Positions 23,952 through 34,710 are shown, counted from the stretch's first letter. The stretch: DNA of 64,000 nt from Spodoptera frugiperda (GCF_023101765.2 NC_064237.1:11204199-11268198), one strand, 5' to 3'. Translations and numbers: made by a program. The notes: a model not told the origin generated them from the letters alone.

Positions 23952-25435
23952 AATGATCGTATGAATGATGACTGAAAACAATAAAAATGCACCTGAAACC
24001 TGAAGTTGCACACTTCAGGTGTCTGTAAAATGTGGTGTCAACAATTTTCTAAAAAAGTCTTGTTTAATCTTTGTTTAATGAAGCTAATGTACCTACCATA
24101 ACACTTACTCTTTGATTAATTAACTGATTGGATGATTCAAAGAAACCGATAACATATTCATTAATTGAATAGCACCTTACTCACATGAAATTATTGAGAA
24201 AAGCTTTTCTGATGAAAATATTAATTTAAACGGGATTCTTATTCATGAGCAGTAACGTAACGCAGCTACCTGATATGTCCGTGTTAATTCCTTGACAGAA
24301 ACTGATTTTCTTTGTTATTCCTTTCATTATATTTCATTTATACAAAACACAACACCCTGTCATAACGTTTTAAAACAGTAGCAGAAAATATACAATTCTT
24401 TAAAAACAACGCACTACCTCCCCGATTAATTTCAAAATCGTGTCGTGTCGTCTGCAAAAAATCGTACAGCCTAAACGTCATGTCTGGTTGTGGGCTGACT
24501 GCCGTTGCTATGGTTACCCACATCGATTGACGCCGCACGCCGGGCGCATCTTGCATCGTGCACAACACAACCTAATAAGGTTTTGTTGGCCGGGCAGAAT
24601 GGAGAGAGCTTTCCAATCCTACGTTTCATAAGGTACCTATATATGTATAGAAATTGGCTTCCGTCTGACTGTGCTGACTGTTGAATGCGGTTCACGGTGA
24701 TGAAGTTGGTATTATTATTTAGAAAGAGGATTGAGTATTCAGAATAGGTTTTGACTTTAATGAGGTTCTTTTAAATTTTCTGAGCGTGAGAAATAAATAA
24801 TTGTTGTTTGTGTACTAGGTATTACTCACATAAGTAATACCTAGACAAATCTTAACTAAGTAGTTAGGATAGATTTATTAATAGGCAATAAAGATTTTTT
24901 ATTCATATTTTTCACCCTGTCTACGGAGAATTATATTTTCGATAAAATACATTGTAATATGAAACATTAAAAATAGTTTTCATGGAATTAACACACCGTG
25001 GCCACATGTAACCATTTCTGATAAAATTAATTTCAATAAAATTTTCCCTATTCACATTAAAGGTACAGGATATTCTGTGGTTCAGTCAGGTAACTAACCG
25101 AAAAGGCGCGAAGTGTCAAAATTTTGATTTAATTTAAACGGATTTAGGCGAAGGTATTTTTTCGTTCAGCCTTCTCGAAAGACACCGGCGTTTCCTTGTC
25201 GGAATTTAATTTCGTTGGCTTGTGATCCGGTGAATGTTTTGAATATTTCCCGCGAAGGAGGATTCATTCGTCTAAGCTTAAAATAATTATTAATAGAATG
25301 GCGGGAAATTGAAGACGAAAATGGATGACATTTTCATCTTTAGGTGCGGTGTCTAGAGACGGGTTGATTTTTTCATAAAATACTTTAATATTCTAGGTGA
25401 TTTATTTTAACATTAATTAAAATATTATATGACTT
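23952..25435. other. Mostly unassigned, with a G+C-rich island at 24430-24620
   Basis: 24430-24620 is clearly richer in CpG than its flanks and holds three overlapping short frames on both strands (63-76 codons), none with a domain. It contains a perfect X-box (separate entry). Further right, 25080-25370 holds a moderately G+C-rich segment (GGCGCGAAG, CTTCTCGAAAGACACCGG) without exon borders. Confidence 0.4.
24504..24517 (-). promoter_or_regulatory. X-box (RFX/DAF-19 type) motif
   Basis: The minus strand reads GTAACCATAGCAAC, a full match to the X-box consensus GTHNYYATRRNAAC bound by RFX factors at promoters of ciliary genes. It lies inside a CpG-rich island. No adjacent ciliary gene was found, so its use is unproven. 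Confidence 0.4.
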
Positions 25436-25585
25436 ACTTGCTCTTGCCAGCGGCTTTGCCTGTGTTCCCGTGTCAAACAATTATCTCCCCTGTTCAAAAT
25501 TTCGTCTCGATCCCTTTAGCTGTTTTGACTTGAAGTGATGTGAACAAACAAACATACAGACTTTCTGATTTATAATATTAGTAAG
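25436..25585 (+). repeat. RTE-like retroposon 3' fragment
   Basis: Contains CTTGCTCTTGCCAGCGGC ... CCTGTGTTCCCGTG ... AAAATTTCGTCTCGATCC, CTTTAGCTGTTTTGACTTGA, ACAAACAAACATACAGACTT and TTATAATATTAGTAAG. This order is typical of moth RTE-derived tails. Confidence 0.6.
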
Positions 25586-26019
25586 TAGTTGTTTTGAAAC
25601 TTCCAGCTATAGCTTCATCAGAGACAGTTTTACTTATTTATTTTCAGCGGATATTCATCTTCTTTTATTTAACGTGGATTTCAAAAAAGTGGATGTTTTT
25701 CTATATCGTAAAACATTGTTATCATGTTGGCTGTACCTGCAATATGGTGCGGATATGACGACGCACTTGAGTAAGCCATATGATATCGGATTTGGCACAG
25801 GGAGGGTTGAAAGCCGGAAACGTTACCGGTGTACGTGAGGATCCCTTCTTAGGTGTATGATTGATGGACGAAGTGGCTAAAACTATAGATGTATACTAAC
25901 TTAGCGACTGTTTCAACACCTTGGAACAAATACCCGATATACGTATGTGATAGATAGTTCTAAAAAATTACGTGCGTAATTTAAAATTTGTTACAGGTAT
26001 CCTTATGGCAAGTGTCCAC

Positions 26020-26127
26020 AGGCCCGCATCATACACACCGCACGTATCGTACGCATTCCGTATGACGTCATCAGTACGCATCGAATGTAGGCATTGCTGA
26101 TGATGCGGTGCGTCCGATGCGGGTCCT
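26020..26127. repeat. Short foldback element, 108 bp
   Basis: Terminal inverted sequences AGGCCCGCATC (26020-26030) and GATGCGGGTCCT (26116-26127), with further mirrored CACACCGCAC and GATGCGGTGCG. The centre carries TATGACGTCATCAG. It runs directly into a fragment of SINE family A. Confidence 0.65.
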
Positions 26128-26185
26128 ACTCCTGCTTTTCTAGCCCAACCCCCGGTAAACCCACTAGGTAGTACGCAGCTCCGGA
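26124..26185 (-). repeat. A-tailed SINE (family A), head fragment only
   Basis: Only TCCTACTCCTGCTTTTC, CCCCCGGTAAACCCACTAGG and GCAGCTCCGGA remain. The tail half is absent, perhaps lost at the junction with the foldback element. Confidence 0.8.
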
Positions 26186-26433
26186 TCAGGCATCAGCCCC
26201 AATAGAATAGCAAGCAGGTCCTTAGGATAAAATGTTTTGTATTGTACGACTAAACTATTTTCTAGAAACTATCTCATTGTATGTGCAGTAAAATGTGTCC
26301 TCTATTTCAATGCTAAACACGTTTCCTTGAAGCAGAAATAGAGAATTACGACCAAACTTTGTAAGACATAGTCCTTCAAGAAATACTCTATATAAGTATA
26401 AGTACACAACTCGCCCACTTTTCCAAGGATATC

Positions 26434-26600
26434 TATAAAATGCATGCTTCTCTCGCGTGCTCGGGTCGTTAAAAGTTTACTCCAAACGAACGGTACGATC
26501 CGGCAGTAACTGCCGTTTGAAGATCGCAGTAAAGTGTGAATGCTAGTCGACGTTGTCGAAAACGATTTGGTTTGGTTTACTGACCTTTTTTGTTGTGAAA
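26434..26600 (+). promoter_or_regulatory. Possible TATA-type promoter
   Basis: TATAAAA at 26434-26440 is followed by a CpG-rich stretch (CTCTCGCGTGCTCGGGTCG, then AACGAACGGTACGATCC) in otherwise AT-rich DNA. The spacing would place a start near 26465. No coding exon follows in reach, so this is a weak call. Confidence 0.2.
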
Positions 26601-27628
26601 ATAACTGTTTTAATTAATCAAATGATGGTCAAGAAACGAAAAAATACTTAAGCGAAATTGTTTTGCCATCGTAAAGAAAATTATCGTTGAATACTTATTA
26701 CTTACTAACTTAATAATTACATACTATTGTAAAAAAGATCTATACTATACTAGATGCTATTTCTAGCCTTGAAGTAAGAAGAAACAAAATTAATGGTATT
26801 ATTGTATTCCTTCTTCAGACGCAACTAAATGCATTTGTTTTGAAATCTGAATCTTTGTAAATTACTTCAGGTAAAGTACTCCACTTTCACAGTACTTGTT
26901 TTACTATTTAATCTGTTTGTTCGAAATCTTTTATTTATCTTTTACTAACGTTTACTTGCATCTATTTGTTTTTCTGTTTTGTAACTAGAGCGTATAAAAG
27001 AAATCTAATTTTATACCGTATGTAAGTTCGTGTACCCCACAAAAAATCTAAATAAAACAACTCCAAAAGCTATTTTGACAAAGTAAATTTTAACACAAAC
27101 GGGTTTAGGTCCAAATTAAATTCACCTTCCATCAAAATGTAATTAATTTAGGAGCACGGTTATAGAATTATGTCAAACAACACCCACGGCGTATGAGATG
27201 TTTCAATTTGCTTGTGCACACACACAGACACACACACACATTAATAATTCAAAATAATACGAAAGCTTTCACAGGTAGTAAAACACAAGAAAATTAAGTG
27301 CCTTTAGGCTGGCAACCCTGATAGCATACGAATTAGTTGCCAAACGCAAAATAATGATAGTAAAGTTCCCGAGGTATGAATTAAAGTGGGTTTGGGGTCA
27401 CCCCGACCCGGAACCTATATGTTTGGGACCCCAACAACTTTAAGCATTCACCTCGCCTCTTTGAGATGAGAATTTTGACCCGTTTTTAACTATGGTAGAA
27501 GCTTTTGTGTGAATTTTAATAGTGTTTTATGAGATTTTTGTCTTTAGTTTTGTTACTTACTGAAAAGGCTATCATTTCGGATATACATATTTGTGAGATT
27601 AAAATGTGTTATATTTGATTTATTTTTT
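26601..27628. other. No gene recognised; includes a CA microsatellite
   Basis: AT-rich. A (CA)n tract lies at about 27215-27240. At 27385-27440 GGGGTCACCCCGACCCGG ... GGGACCCCAAC forms G+C-rich imperfect mirrored segments of unknown role. Confidence 0.4.
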
Positions 27629-27772
27629 ACATACATACATACATAACCTCACGCCTGTCTCTCATGGACCCCCATGAGGCAGAAAAAGTGGAACGCCAAT
27701 TGCTACGAATCTTACATACCTCTTTCGCTTCATCAACAGTCATCAATCTTTTCATGCATGCTCGTCGGTTAA
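27629..27772 (+). repeat. Lepidopteran dispersed repeat (family B)
   Basis: An ACATACATACATAC run leads to AACCTCACGCCTGTCTCTC, CCCCCATGAGGCAG, TGCTACGAATCTTACATACC, TCTTTCGCTTCATCAACAG and GCATGCTCGTCGGTT. The same elements occur reversed at 63465-63645. It is probably a SINE or LINE 3' end; I recognise the family but not its class. Confidence 0.7.
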
Positions 27773-27889
27773 GAGTACTTTTAATTTAATTTATTTTTTA
27801 CTTTTTATACATATCACTTGAGAAATAACTTAATTCCTGTTTCAGTAGAATACAACTTACACATTCTACCTGCTTTACATTATAGGGCA

Positions 27890-28880
27890 AGTGACCCGGT
27901 TGTGGCCACCGACCCCTTTGTGGCCATTTGGATCTTCAAATATTTATAACTAAGGCATGGACAAATAAATTACTCTGTGATGTACAGTATTTAAAATATT
28001 TAATATTGGAGACACTGATACCGTTGGCAGCTTTGATGTGTCAAACTTCACTTCGATGCAACAAGTCATTCTTTTTAGTTGAGGGTGAAATTGTTAAGAT
28101 CTTAACAAAAAGGCTAAGGCGAGCGGGTGAGGATTTGGTTTTTATTTTTTAAATCTGTGCTTATTGTTTGGATGTTTATGTTAATACTACATGAAGAATA
28201 TATTGTCTAAGTGAAACTAAAGTTATTTTGTCGCCATATGTTTCTGAAGTGCGGTTATTGGAAGATGGCCACTAATGGAGATAAAATTATGAATTTCTCC
28301 ATCTTTGGCCACATGGCTGGCCAAAACTAATGTACATAGACACCCGACTTCTTCCCCTTTATTTTATCGTGGCTTTTTTTCCTTGGCTTTACATATCAAC
28401 AAATACATATTTTTCATTTTCAGAGATGCAATAAATTGCCTTCACACAAAGGTGAGGTCAGTTAACTTTGCAGCTTTTACCAACGTCATATAAATGTTGA
28501 TCTCTTTATTTGTAAGTTAAATTCAAGTGAAGTAATAATATTTCATATTTTCCAAACTAAATAAAAACCATTGTTTGTAAAATGTCCAATTTAATTAATA
28601 AATTTTGATTACTTTTATTGTATTTTTGATGGCCAGAACTGGCACACGACCGTGGCCACAAATGGCACGAATCTGGCCAAAAATGGCACAAACTGCCTTT
28701 TTTTTTCTTTCTTATACAGTTATTTTTCTATTGGACGTTCTTTAAAAAAGGGTTTTTTTAGGCAAGGTTAATACATGTTAAATTACTTTTTACAAGAAAT
28801 ATGTTCGTGATAACAAAAACTATAAGTTAAGCAAGCCTCAAAGTCGACAAAATTCTTAAAGTGGCCACAACCGGGTCACT
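27890..28880. mobile_element. 991-bp element with 20-bp TIRs and TGGCCA iterons
   Basis: The ends are exact inverted repeats, AGTGACCCGGTTGTGGCCAC at 27890-27909 and its reverse complement at 28861-28880. The motif TGGCCA occurs nine times (27903, 27921, 28266, 28306, 28318, 28630, 28653, 28674, 28862), clustered near both ends, as transposase-binding subterminal repeats often are. Two frames inside (27928-28152 and 28305-28493) have no transposase motif. Flanking bases do not give a clear target duplication, so the superfamily is unknown. It looks like a non-autonomous DNA transposon. Confidence 0.75.
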
Positions 28881-29233
28881 GACGATACGTACCTACATAC
28901 GTAGTACCACATTGCTACGACATGTACTCTCAATAATATCGCTTGCCTAGCTATGTATGACCTATCTAGTATGACTTGTATCTACATGTTGCGATGTCAA
29001 GTAGTGTTCGGTATTCAATGTATGCTGTGCCGGAATCTGGAATGTTGTAGGCGAAAGTGATAGGCTATTTGCCTATAGTATAGTACTGAATATCGATGTT
29101 TAGTATGTATATGACATCAAATACGAGTAATACTAGATTTTAGTGGCTTCATGTCAAATCAGTATCATTCTCCAAACTCCAATCTCTAGACAAAAATGTC
29201 AGTGTTTAAAAGTAGATACACGTAATACATATT
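28881..29233. other. No gene recognised
   Basis: AT-rich; no exon or repeat identified. Confidence 0.35.
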
Positions 29234-29384
29234 TGACTGCGCGGTTAGCGTGGTGTCTTGGCAGCCGGTTGCAAGTAAGTAACTCTTTATGTGATCCATG
29301 AAGTGTTGTTTCGGGTCTGAGTGTCGTGTATTGTGAACTTGTACGATTGTAAACACATCCACGACACAGGGGAAATTCCTACTA
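29234..29384 (+). repeat. tRNA-headed SINE (family D), decayed
   Basis: Plus-strand copy: GACTGCGCGGTTAGCG head, CTTTATGTGATCCATGAAGT, GGGTCTGAGTGTCGTG and GTAAACACATCCACGACACA. The B-box part is deleted. It aligns in order with the minus-strand copy at 23761-23951. Confidence 0.6.
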
Positions 29385-31671
29385 TGCAAAGTATTATAAA
29401 ATATATATAATTGAAAGTAGATATATACCTAACTTAGTAACTTCCTCTGCCCTTAACTCAGACTTACAAGTTAACGACGATTAAAATGTTGTACCACACA
29501 AAGTAGGATCCGAAAACGCTACGAACAAATTTTAACGCAGCCTTCCATCAAGCGAACGACTGTTGAAAACTCCATAATGGTCTCAAGACGTCCCAGCCGT
29601 CATCAATCCATTAGGCAAGAGTGTTCCTGCAGACGACAATTTGACTATTATGTGAGTGAATGAGTGAATGAGAAACTACTTGGACGGTGCACGTTGTGCG
29701 CTCAACTGAATGATTTCGGAGCACTCTCGTTAACGACGCGATTGTCGTAAATGCGCAAGTTTTAAGGTAGCCGTCTCAGTTCGCTTACTTCAGCTTCAGT
29801 CCCCTGTTTCGCTTACTTCGCTTGCTTCTGTCTTATCGCTTAGCTTATTTCAGTCTTGGTCTCTAGCTTTTATATTGTTTTGTATGTGAGAATTAAGGAA
29901 GTGATTTGTTAATTTCCTCTCTGGTCTTGTGAAGCGTGAATGACAGATGTGTATGTTTGCGTTAATAGTAATTTACATTTTCTAAACCAAGTTTTCGAGA
30001 CATATGTGAATGACTTTTGTTAATTGGTTCCTCTCTTGTTAAATGACATGACATACGTCTTTGTCCCATGGAGACAGGCAAAAATCAGAACCGAAAATAA
30101 GTAAACTCCTATTTTTGAAACATCATCATTCACAATTTGTCACCATAGTTGAACTACCAAGTCTCGCAAGGCCACTGACCTCTGTATCACACAGTAAGTA
30201 CAGTCCTAGTATCACAGTAAACAAGTTACATTGTAGGACACACGCAAGCCGAGCATAAAATTATATTGAAACCCTAATGCATGTTTTGTTTCAACGTAAA
30301 CTTTTGATATGAGCTCTTTATTTTCACTCTATTATGATATGCTATGTATATCATTATTTATCCAATAATTTTATTATATTTGAGTTCCCAAGAGTCCTTT
30401 CTACATGTCTGTTATTGTTATATCGTTCTATTCAAAGAGATAGGTTTATAAACATAAGCATGATCGTCATTAGCGGTCAACTGACTGAATAATTGAATAT
30501 TGAAATGCAATGCCATTACGAATATAATTGGAAAAATGCAGGGAATATTCCATAACAGAATAACGTACTCGTACCAAAGTTAAAATGGCTTTCCATTCGA
30601 ATTTCCGAGAATTAATTAAGAAACAAAGGAGAATAATTTCGATTCAGGTTTCGTTACAATTCAAAGCGCTCTACTGAGCTCTTTTCAGCTATAAACCAAG
30701 TTTTAGTATAAAGGGGCCATCCTGCTGCCTTTATTGTTCGCTGTCTAGAATCTAGACTAGATTTACGGGCACTAGAAGTCTAGGCATGTGGTTTAATGTT
30801 GTAGTAAGTTAGTTAGAACAATTGGAGCAAGTTGGGGATGCGGTCAAAGTTTTATTTGTCTTCGCAGGGAGTATGGACGAGGCATACCCGGAGGCTTTTA
30901 GACAATGCGGCCGAATTAAGCTTTTTGGTCGCTTCGCAAACCAAGGACAATCAGTTGTTTTTGAAGTTTTTTGTTTCCCTAATGCAGACTCGATGTTGAA
31001 TGTGATTTACATGTAAATTTACGCTTTTTAGATGTTAAGCTTCTTTCACGGGCTTGGCTCGAGTTATCTGGGTATATAATATCTTATATTGAGTTCTTAA
31101 TTAATGGCCACGAAAACTATAATGATTGGAAAGGTTTGGCACTAGCCAAAACGAACTATATGACATCATCATTAGTTATATTACATGCTGAAAATCGTAA
31201 AACAAAACAGAAAGCGACGTTAAAATATCTTCAAAAATATACGCAAACAATTTAAAATATATAACTTCATTAATAATATTATGAATCGCAACGAAATACA
31301 AGAGTTGAGTTATGAAGTTGGACGTTTGGCATACAGCCAGCACATTACTGTAGCCGATATCTAGGTGTCCTGCAAGAAATTATGCAAAAAATATGAGTAA
31401 TATTCACAAAAAACCTATCTTTATTTATGGTTCTACGTTTTTCTCCTGGTTTTATAGCGGTGCCCGGTAAATGGGAACACTTTTTGCTTCTTTATGCAAT
31501 TATATTTTGTATTTTTTGTTGCGTCCCTACTGCCCCTGGTCGTCTGAAAATACTTCTGGTTGCGTACACATTACAAATGAAGTAGTACTCGAACTTTCTT
31601 TTAGTGTTGATTAGTTTTGCTATCATTGACTCTTTGATTTCACTCATACATTATTAAAGGATCAGCATTTA
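29385..31671. other. No gene recognised; CpG-rich patch at 29690-29850
   Basis: 29690-29850 is richer in CpG and has repeated TTCGCTTACTTC, CTTCAGTC and TCGCTTAGC words that include insect initiator-like TCAGT sequences, so a weak promoter is possible. Short frames at 30061 and 30822 on the plus strand have no domains. Confidence 0.35.
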
Positions 31672-31794
31672 GCAAAGAAGGCTGGCTATTTCTTCGGTCA
31701 GAAGATAAGTATTGTCATTCAACGTGGCAATGCGGCCAGTCTTCTGGGAACGTTGCCCAGTGACAGTGATGCGGACGAGTACTTTGACGCCTAA
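31672..31794 (+). pseudogene. Probable retrotransposon polymerase C-terminal remnant
   Basis: An open stretch of 40 codons reads AKKAGYFFGQKISIVIQRG, then NAASLLGTLPSDSDADEYF, and stops at TAA. I recognise this as the end of an ORF found repeatedly in moth retroelements, though I cannot fix its clade. Downstream sequence is AT-rich like a retroposon 3' tail. The upstream coding part is missing. Confidence 0.45.
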
Positions 31795-32069
31795 TGGAGG
31801 GATTTTTTTTATTATAGATTGTACATATTTTTTAATTAATTATTTATGTTTTTATTTCATGTAGATTTATTTAATGTCACAGTGTATTCTAAAACTTGGT
31901 TACTTAATAACAGTTGTACATTCAGTCGTCACATATCTCACAAATTCACACATACATTAACCACCTAACATAGGCATTTACTTAAACGTGACTCAACCTC
32001 AAAATACCTAGATACCTAACCAAATTCCTACTCCCTCTCCATAGGTATAAACTAACCTCTTAGGTATTA

Positions 32070-32077
32070 ATATAACC
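32070..32077 (+). repeat. Left 8-bp target-site duplication ATATAACC
   Basis: Identical to 34321-34328, directly outside the other end of the composite. Eight-bp duplications are the signature of hAT transposition. Confidence 0.85.
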
Positions 32078-32189
32078 GAGAGGCGGATTATCCATAAGGC
32101 AAACTAGGCACGTGCCTAGGGGCGCGTAGTTACAAGGGGCGCGGGATCTCAGAATTTTTAAATAAATAAAGACAATAACATATCAACGA

Positions 32190-32502
32190 TTAACAATTAA
32201 ATGTTGATCTGTAATAGATTATATTGCACAACACAAGCATCGATATACTCGTATCATGCAATATTGCGCGTTTGTTGCGTCGTTGCGTCGTTCTCGAGCG
32301 TCGGATGTTACTTTGCATGCAATAGATTCCGGAGATCCCTGCCGCCGGGGTAGAGGCGCGGCTAGCGCGGTGGCGGCAACTAAGTTTTGTCGTCACGTCG
32401 CGTCGTCGTCAGTCAGTTACGTGCGCTTCGACGCTCCTATTGTTTACTTTCTCGCTGTGGTATTTCTGTGTATCAATTACCTTTTAGAGTATTTCTCAAA
32501 GA
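32190..32502 (+). promoter_or_regulatory. CpG-rich leader of the composite element
   Basis: A CpG-rich stretch (GCCGCCGGGGTAGAGGCGCGG, TCGTCACGTCGCGTCGTCG) after the left end precedes the ATG at 32503. It has the position and base composition expected of the transposon's own promoter and 5' leader. Confidence 0.4.
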
Positions 32503-32640
32503 ATGAGTGAATTAAAAAAGAAACCTAGTGGTGCATCATATAACCACTCAATCGTCCGGCCCGCGCGACCGTTTATCTCTCTAACGTCCAGCCGCGCACG
32601 GCATCCGAACCGCGCGCGACTCGCAAGTTCATCGTAACAA
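32503..32640 (+). pseudogene. N-terminal remnant of a TTF-type hAT transposase
   Basis: The frame starts MSELKKKPSGASY. A basic stretch followed by PSGA(E/S)Y opens many TTF/ZMYM-type hAT transposases. After this the sequence loses similarity (a CpG-rich, arginine-rich run to a stop), so only the first codons are preserved. It belongs to the outer element and is on the opposite strand to the hAT remnant at 32819. Confidence 0.4.
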
Positions 32641-32818
32641 AAAACCTATATAGCTACTGAACCGTAATGCCTAGAATAAAGAAAAGAATACCAAAAAAAA
32701 GATTGAAGAATACTGATCAATCTTAACGATTTTTTTAAATCTTTAGTTAATCTTTAAAATACAATAAAACGGCTTAAACATGAAACACAGAAAAAAAAAC
32801 AGAATTATTTCTACTTTT

Positions 32819-33600
32819 TTAGAATATACGGAGACCATTGCCTGCAACAGAAAAAAGCCTTTCATATGGAACAGATGTTCCAACTATGCAAAAGTATTTG
32901 TTGGCAATCGGTGTTATTGAGCCGTACAAGGAATTTCTTTGCTGATACCAATATGTGATAGGGTCTGACGTTTCGAAGTCGACGACAGGCTGTGTTAAAT
33001 AATGTTTTAATTCATCTTGTAAACCGTCTCCTTGACTTTCCGATTGCAGCTGATTTCTTACCAACTTGTTGTGAAATTCCCAAATGTTAGATTCTTCTGC
33101 TTCCTTCATCTGGATTTCCAAATTTTTTCTGGATTTTCAGGATTTGTATTGTTCTCTAATTGTTGTTTTGAAGTTACAATCATATTATTAATTTTATTAA
33201 TAACTCTGGAGCATGCTAATTTGTCAGAGAAATGAATTTTCTTGAACCTCGGATCCAGTAGTGTCGTGGTAGCTAAAACATGTACTTGTTCCACTGTACT
33301 GAATCTCTTACTTAATTCTTCCAATAATTACAATATAAATAATTTTTGGTTGCAGAGCCAACATCCGTTTCCGTCTTTATAGCACTATATGTTTTTATAA
33401 GACAGGATACTATTGGTATAATTTTGCTTGATGTTACAAATTTTTCTACACATATTTCTTTTGTCACAGCTTCCATGGGTTATAAAGTATTTATAAGATC
33501 TCTAATACCATCCAGTTGACTGGCGGTTAACATTGGCGGAGCTTTCGGGTGGTTAAGTAATATTGTAGCACGTAGATTTGATAACTTTACAAATCGAACT
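32819..33600 (-). pseudogene. hAT (ZBED-like) transposase C-terminal remnant
   Basis: Order on the minus strand: RFVKLSNLRATILLNHP, APPMLTASQLDGIRDLINTL, an in-frame stop near 33480, MEAVTKEICVEKFVTSSKII, a frame change, TTTLLDPRFKKIHFSDKLA (the LDPRFK motif), another frame change near 33115, and finally the dimerisation region with IVGTSVPYERLFSVAGN. This order is that of hAT transposases of the ZBED type. The BED finger and first catalytic part are absent. At least one stop and two frameshifts disable it. Confidence 0.8.
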
Positions 33601-34073
33601 AAAATTCGACTGTGGCATCTGATCCTGAAAACTCTGGCAATTTCATGGTTTGGCAATGGCAACAGAATTGCTGAAAGTTTGCGCGGCTAATTTTACTTTC
33701 ATAACCTGCTTTGTAAAGTTAACATGCTGATTTTTGAGACGGTTAGCTAAATGAACACCTTCTCTTTCTTGCAATTCATTTAATTTTTCAATATACTGCC
33801 ACGAAATGGTTCGACCCTCTGCATCTAATAATTCTTTTTTTGACCAAGTGTATTTCTAACTAATTTCAACATGTGCGCGGGGTCTGGAATTATAACAATC
33901 TCTTGTCCATTAACTTTGAAAAAGGGTGTGATATTTTCTGGTGACTCCAAATTACAACCTAAAATCTTAGCCATAGCAAAATTTGCAGGGCACCCGTCAA
34001 ATGTTAAGGATGCATCTATAATATTACATTCAATTAGCAAATTGATACAATTATTTATTAAACAAATATACAA
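33601..34073 (-). pseudogene. P-element (THAP9-like) transposase fragment
   Basis: Minus-strand motifs in order: ASLTFDGCPANFAMAKILGC, VIIPDPAHMLKLVRNTLG (P-element catalytic region), a frameshift in a T-run near 33838, then ISWQYIEKLNELQEREGVH, ANRLKNQHVNFTKQVMKVKL, AAQTFSNSVA, a further frame change, and LPEFSGSDATVEF ending about 33602. THAP9 and P transposases show this order. The THAP finger and the C-terminus are absent. The fragment stops exactly where the hAT part begins. Confidence 0.8.
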
Positions 34074-34320
34074 AACTTAATTTATTTCAGTTATTAATAA
34101 TAATAAATTATTTAAGCTTTTACACAATCTATATCTACAAGCATTAGCGTAAGTACAAGGGTCCTGGTCTACTAAAGTCTAGGGTTTGATGATACAACGT
34201 CATCGTAATTGCAAAAACAACTAGTTAAAATTTTTAGTATTAGGATGGCCATTTATGGCTGGTACAGGGGCGCCGTAAAAGTGATTGCCTAGAGCGCTCT
34301 GGACCTTTAATCCGCCACTG

Positions 34321-34328
34321 ATATAACC
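34321..34328 (+). repeat. Right 8-bp target-site duplication ATATAACC
   Basis: Matches 32070-32077. Confidence 0.85.
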
Positions 34329-34461
34329 GTTACACATTCTGCGGTTATCTGTCTGAAGCGGGTTTAATTAAGCGCTAATTAAACGGGTTCCAAACGGAAA
34401 CCATTGATCATCTTCCCTAATACATATTAATATAAATGGCTACTTATCTATATACTATATT

Positions 34462-34653
34462 ATCGACCCACCCCAGCTTCGCATGGGTGCAATGATGATA
34501 TATTATGCATGTATTGTACATATAAACCTACCGTTTGAATCACTCTATGTATTTAAATAAACTGCATCAAAATCCGTTGCGTAGTTTTAAAGACTTAAGC
34601 ATACAAAGGGACATAAGGACAGAGAAAGCGACTTTGTATTATACTATGTAGTG
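34462..34653 (+). repeat. RTE-like retroposon 3' fragment
   Basis: CCACCCCAGCTTCGCATGGG, ATCAAAATCCGTTGCGTAG, TTTTAAAGACTTAAGCATAC, GGGACA...GACAGAGAAAGCG and TATTATACTATGTAGTG occur in the order of a very common moth retroposon tail. Confidence 0.7.
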
Positions 34654-34710
34654 TTTATTGTATGGTGTAGGTAATGTAACTATTTATTTAGTTGATTTTT
34701 GTACACATAG

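Larger units (their letters stand above)
32078..34320. mobile_element. Composite hAT-ended transposon, 2243 bp
   Basis: The left end GAGAGGCGGATTA (32078-32090) and right end, reverse complement CAGTGGCGGATTA (34308-34320), are 13-bp imperfect inverted repeats. Inside each lies related sequence: GTGCCTAGGGGCGCG on the left, and on the right CTAGGCAATC and CGGCGCCCC when reverse-complemented. Exact 8-bp copies of ATATAACC flank it. The interior holds a plus-strand hAT-type start (32503), a minus-strand hAT transposase remnant (32819-33600) and a minus-strand P-element transposase remnant (33601-34073). All coding parts are broken, so it is not autonomous. Confidence 0.8.

Noticed and set aside
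27215..27240. Functional repeat
   Set aside because: A plain CA microsatellite.
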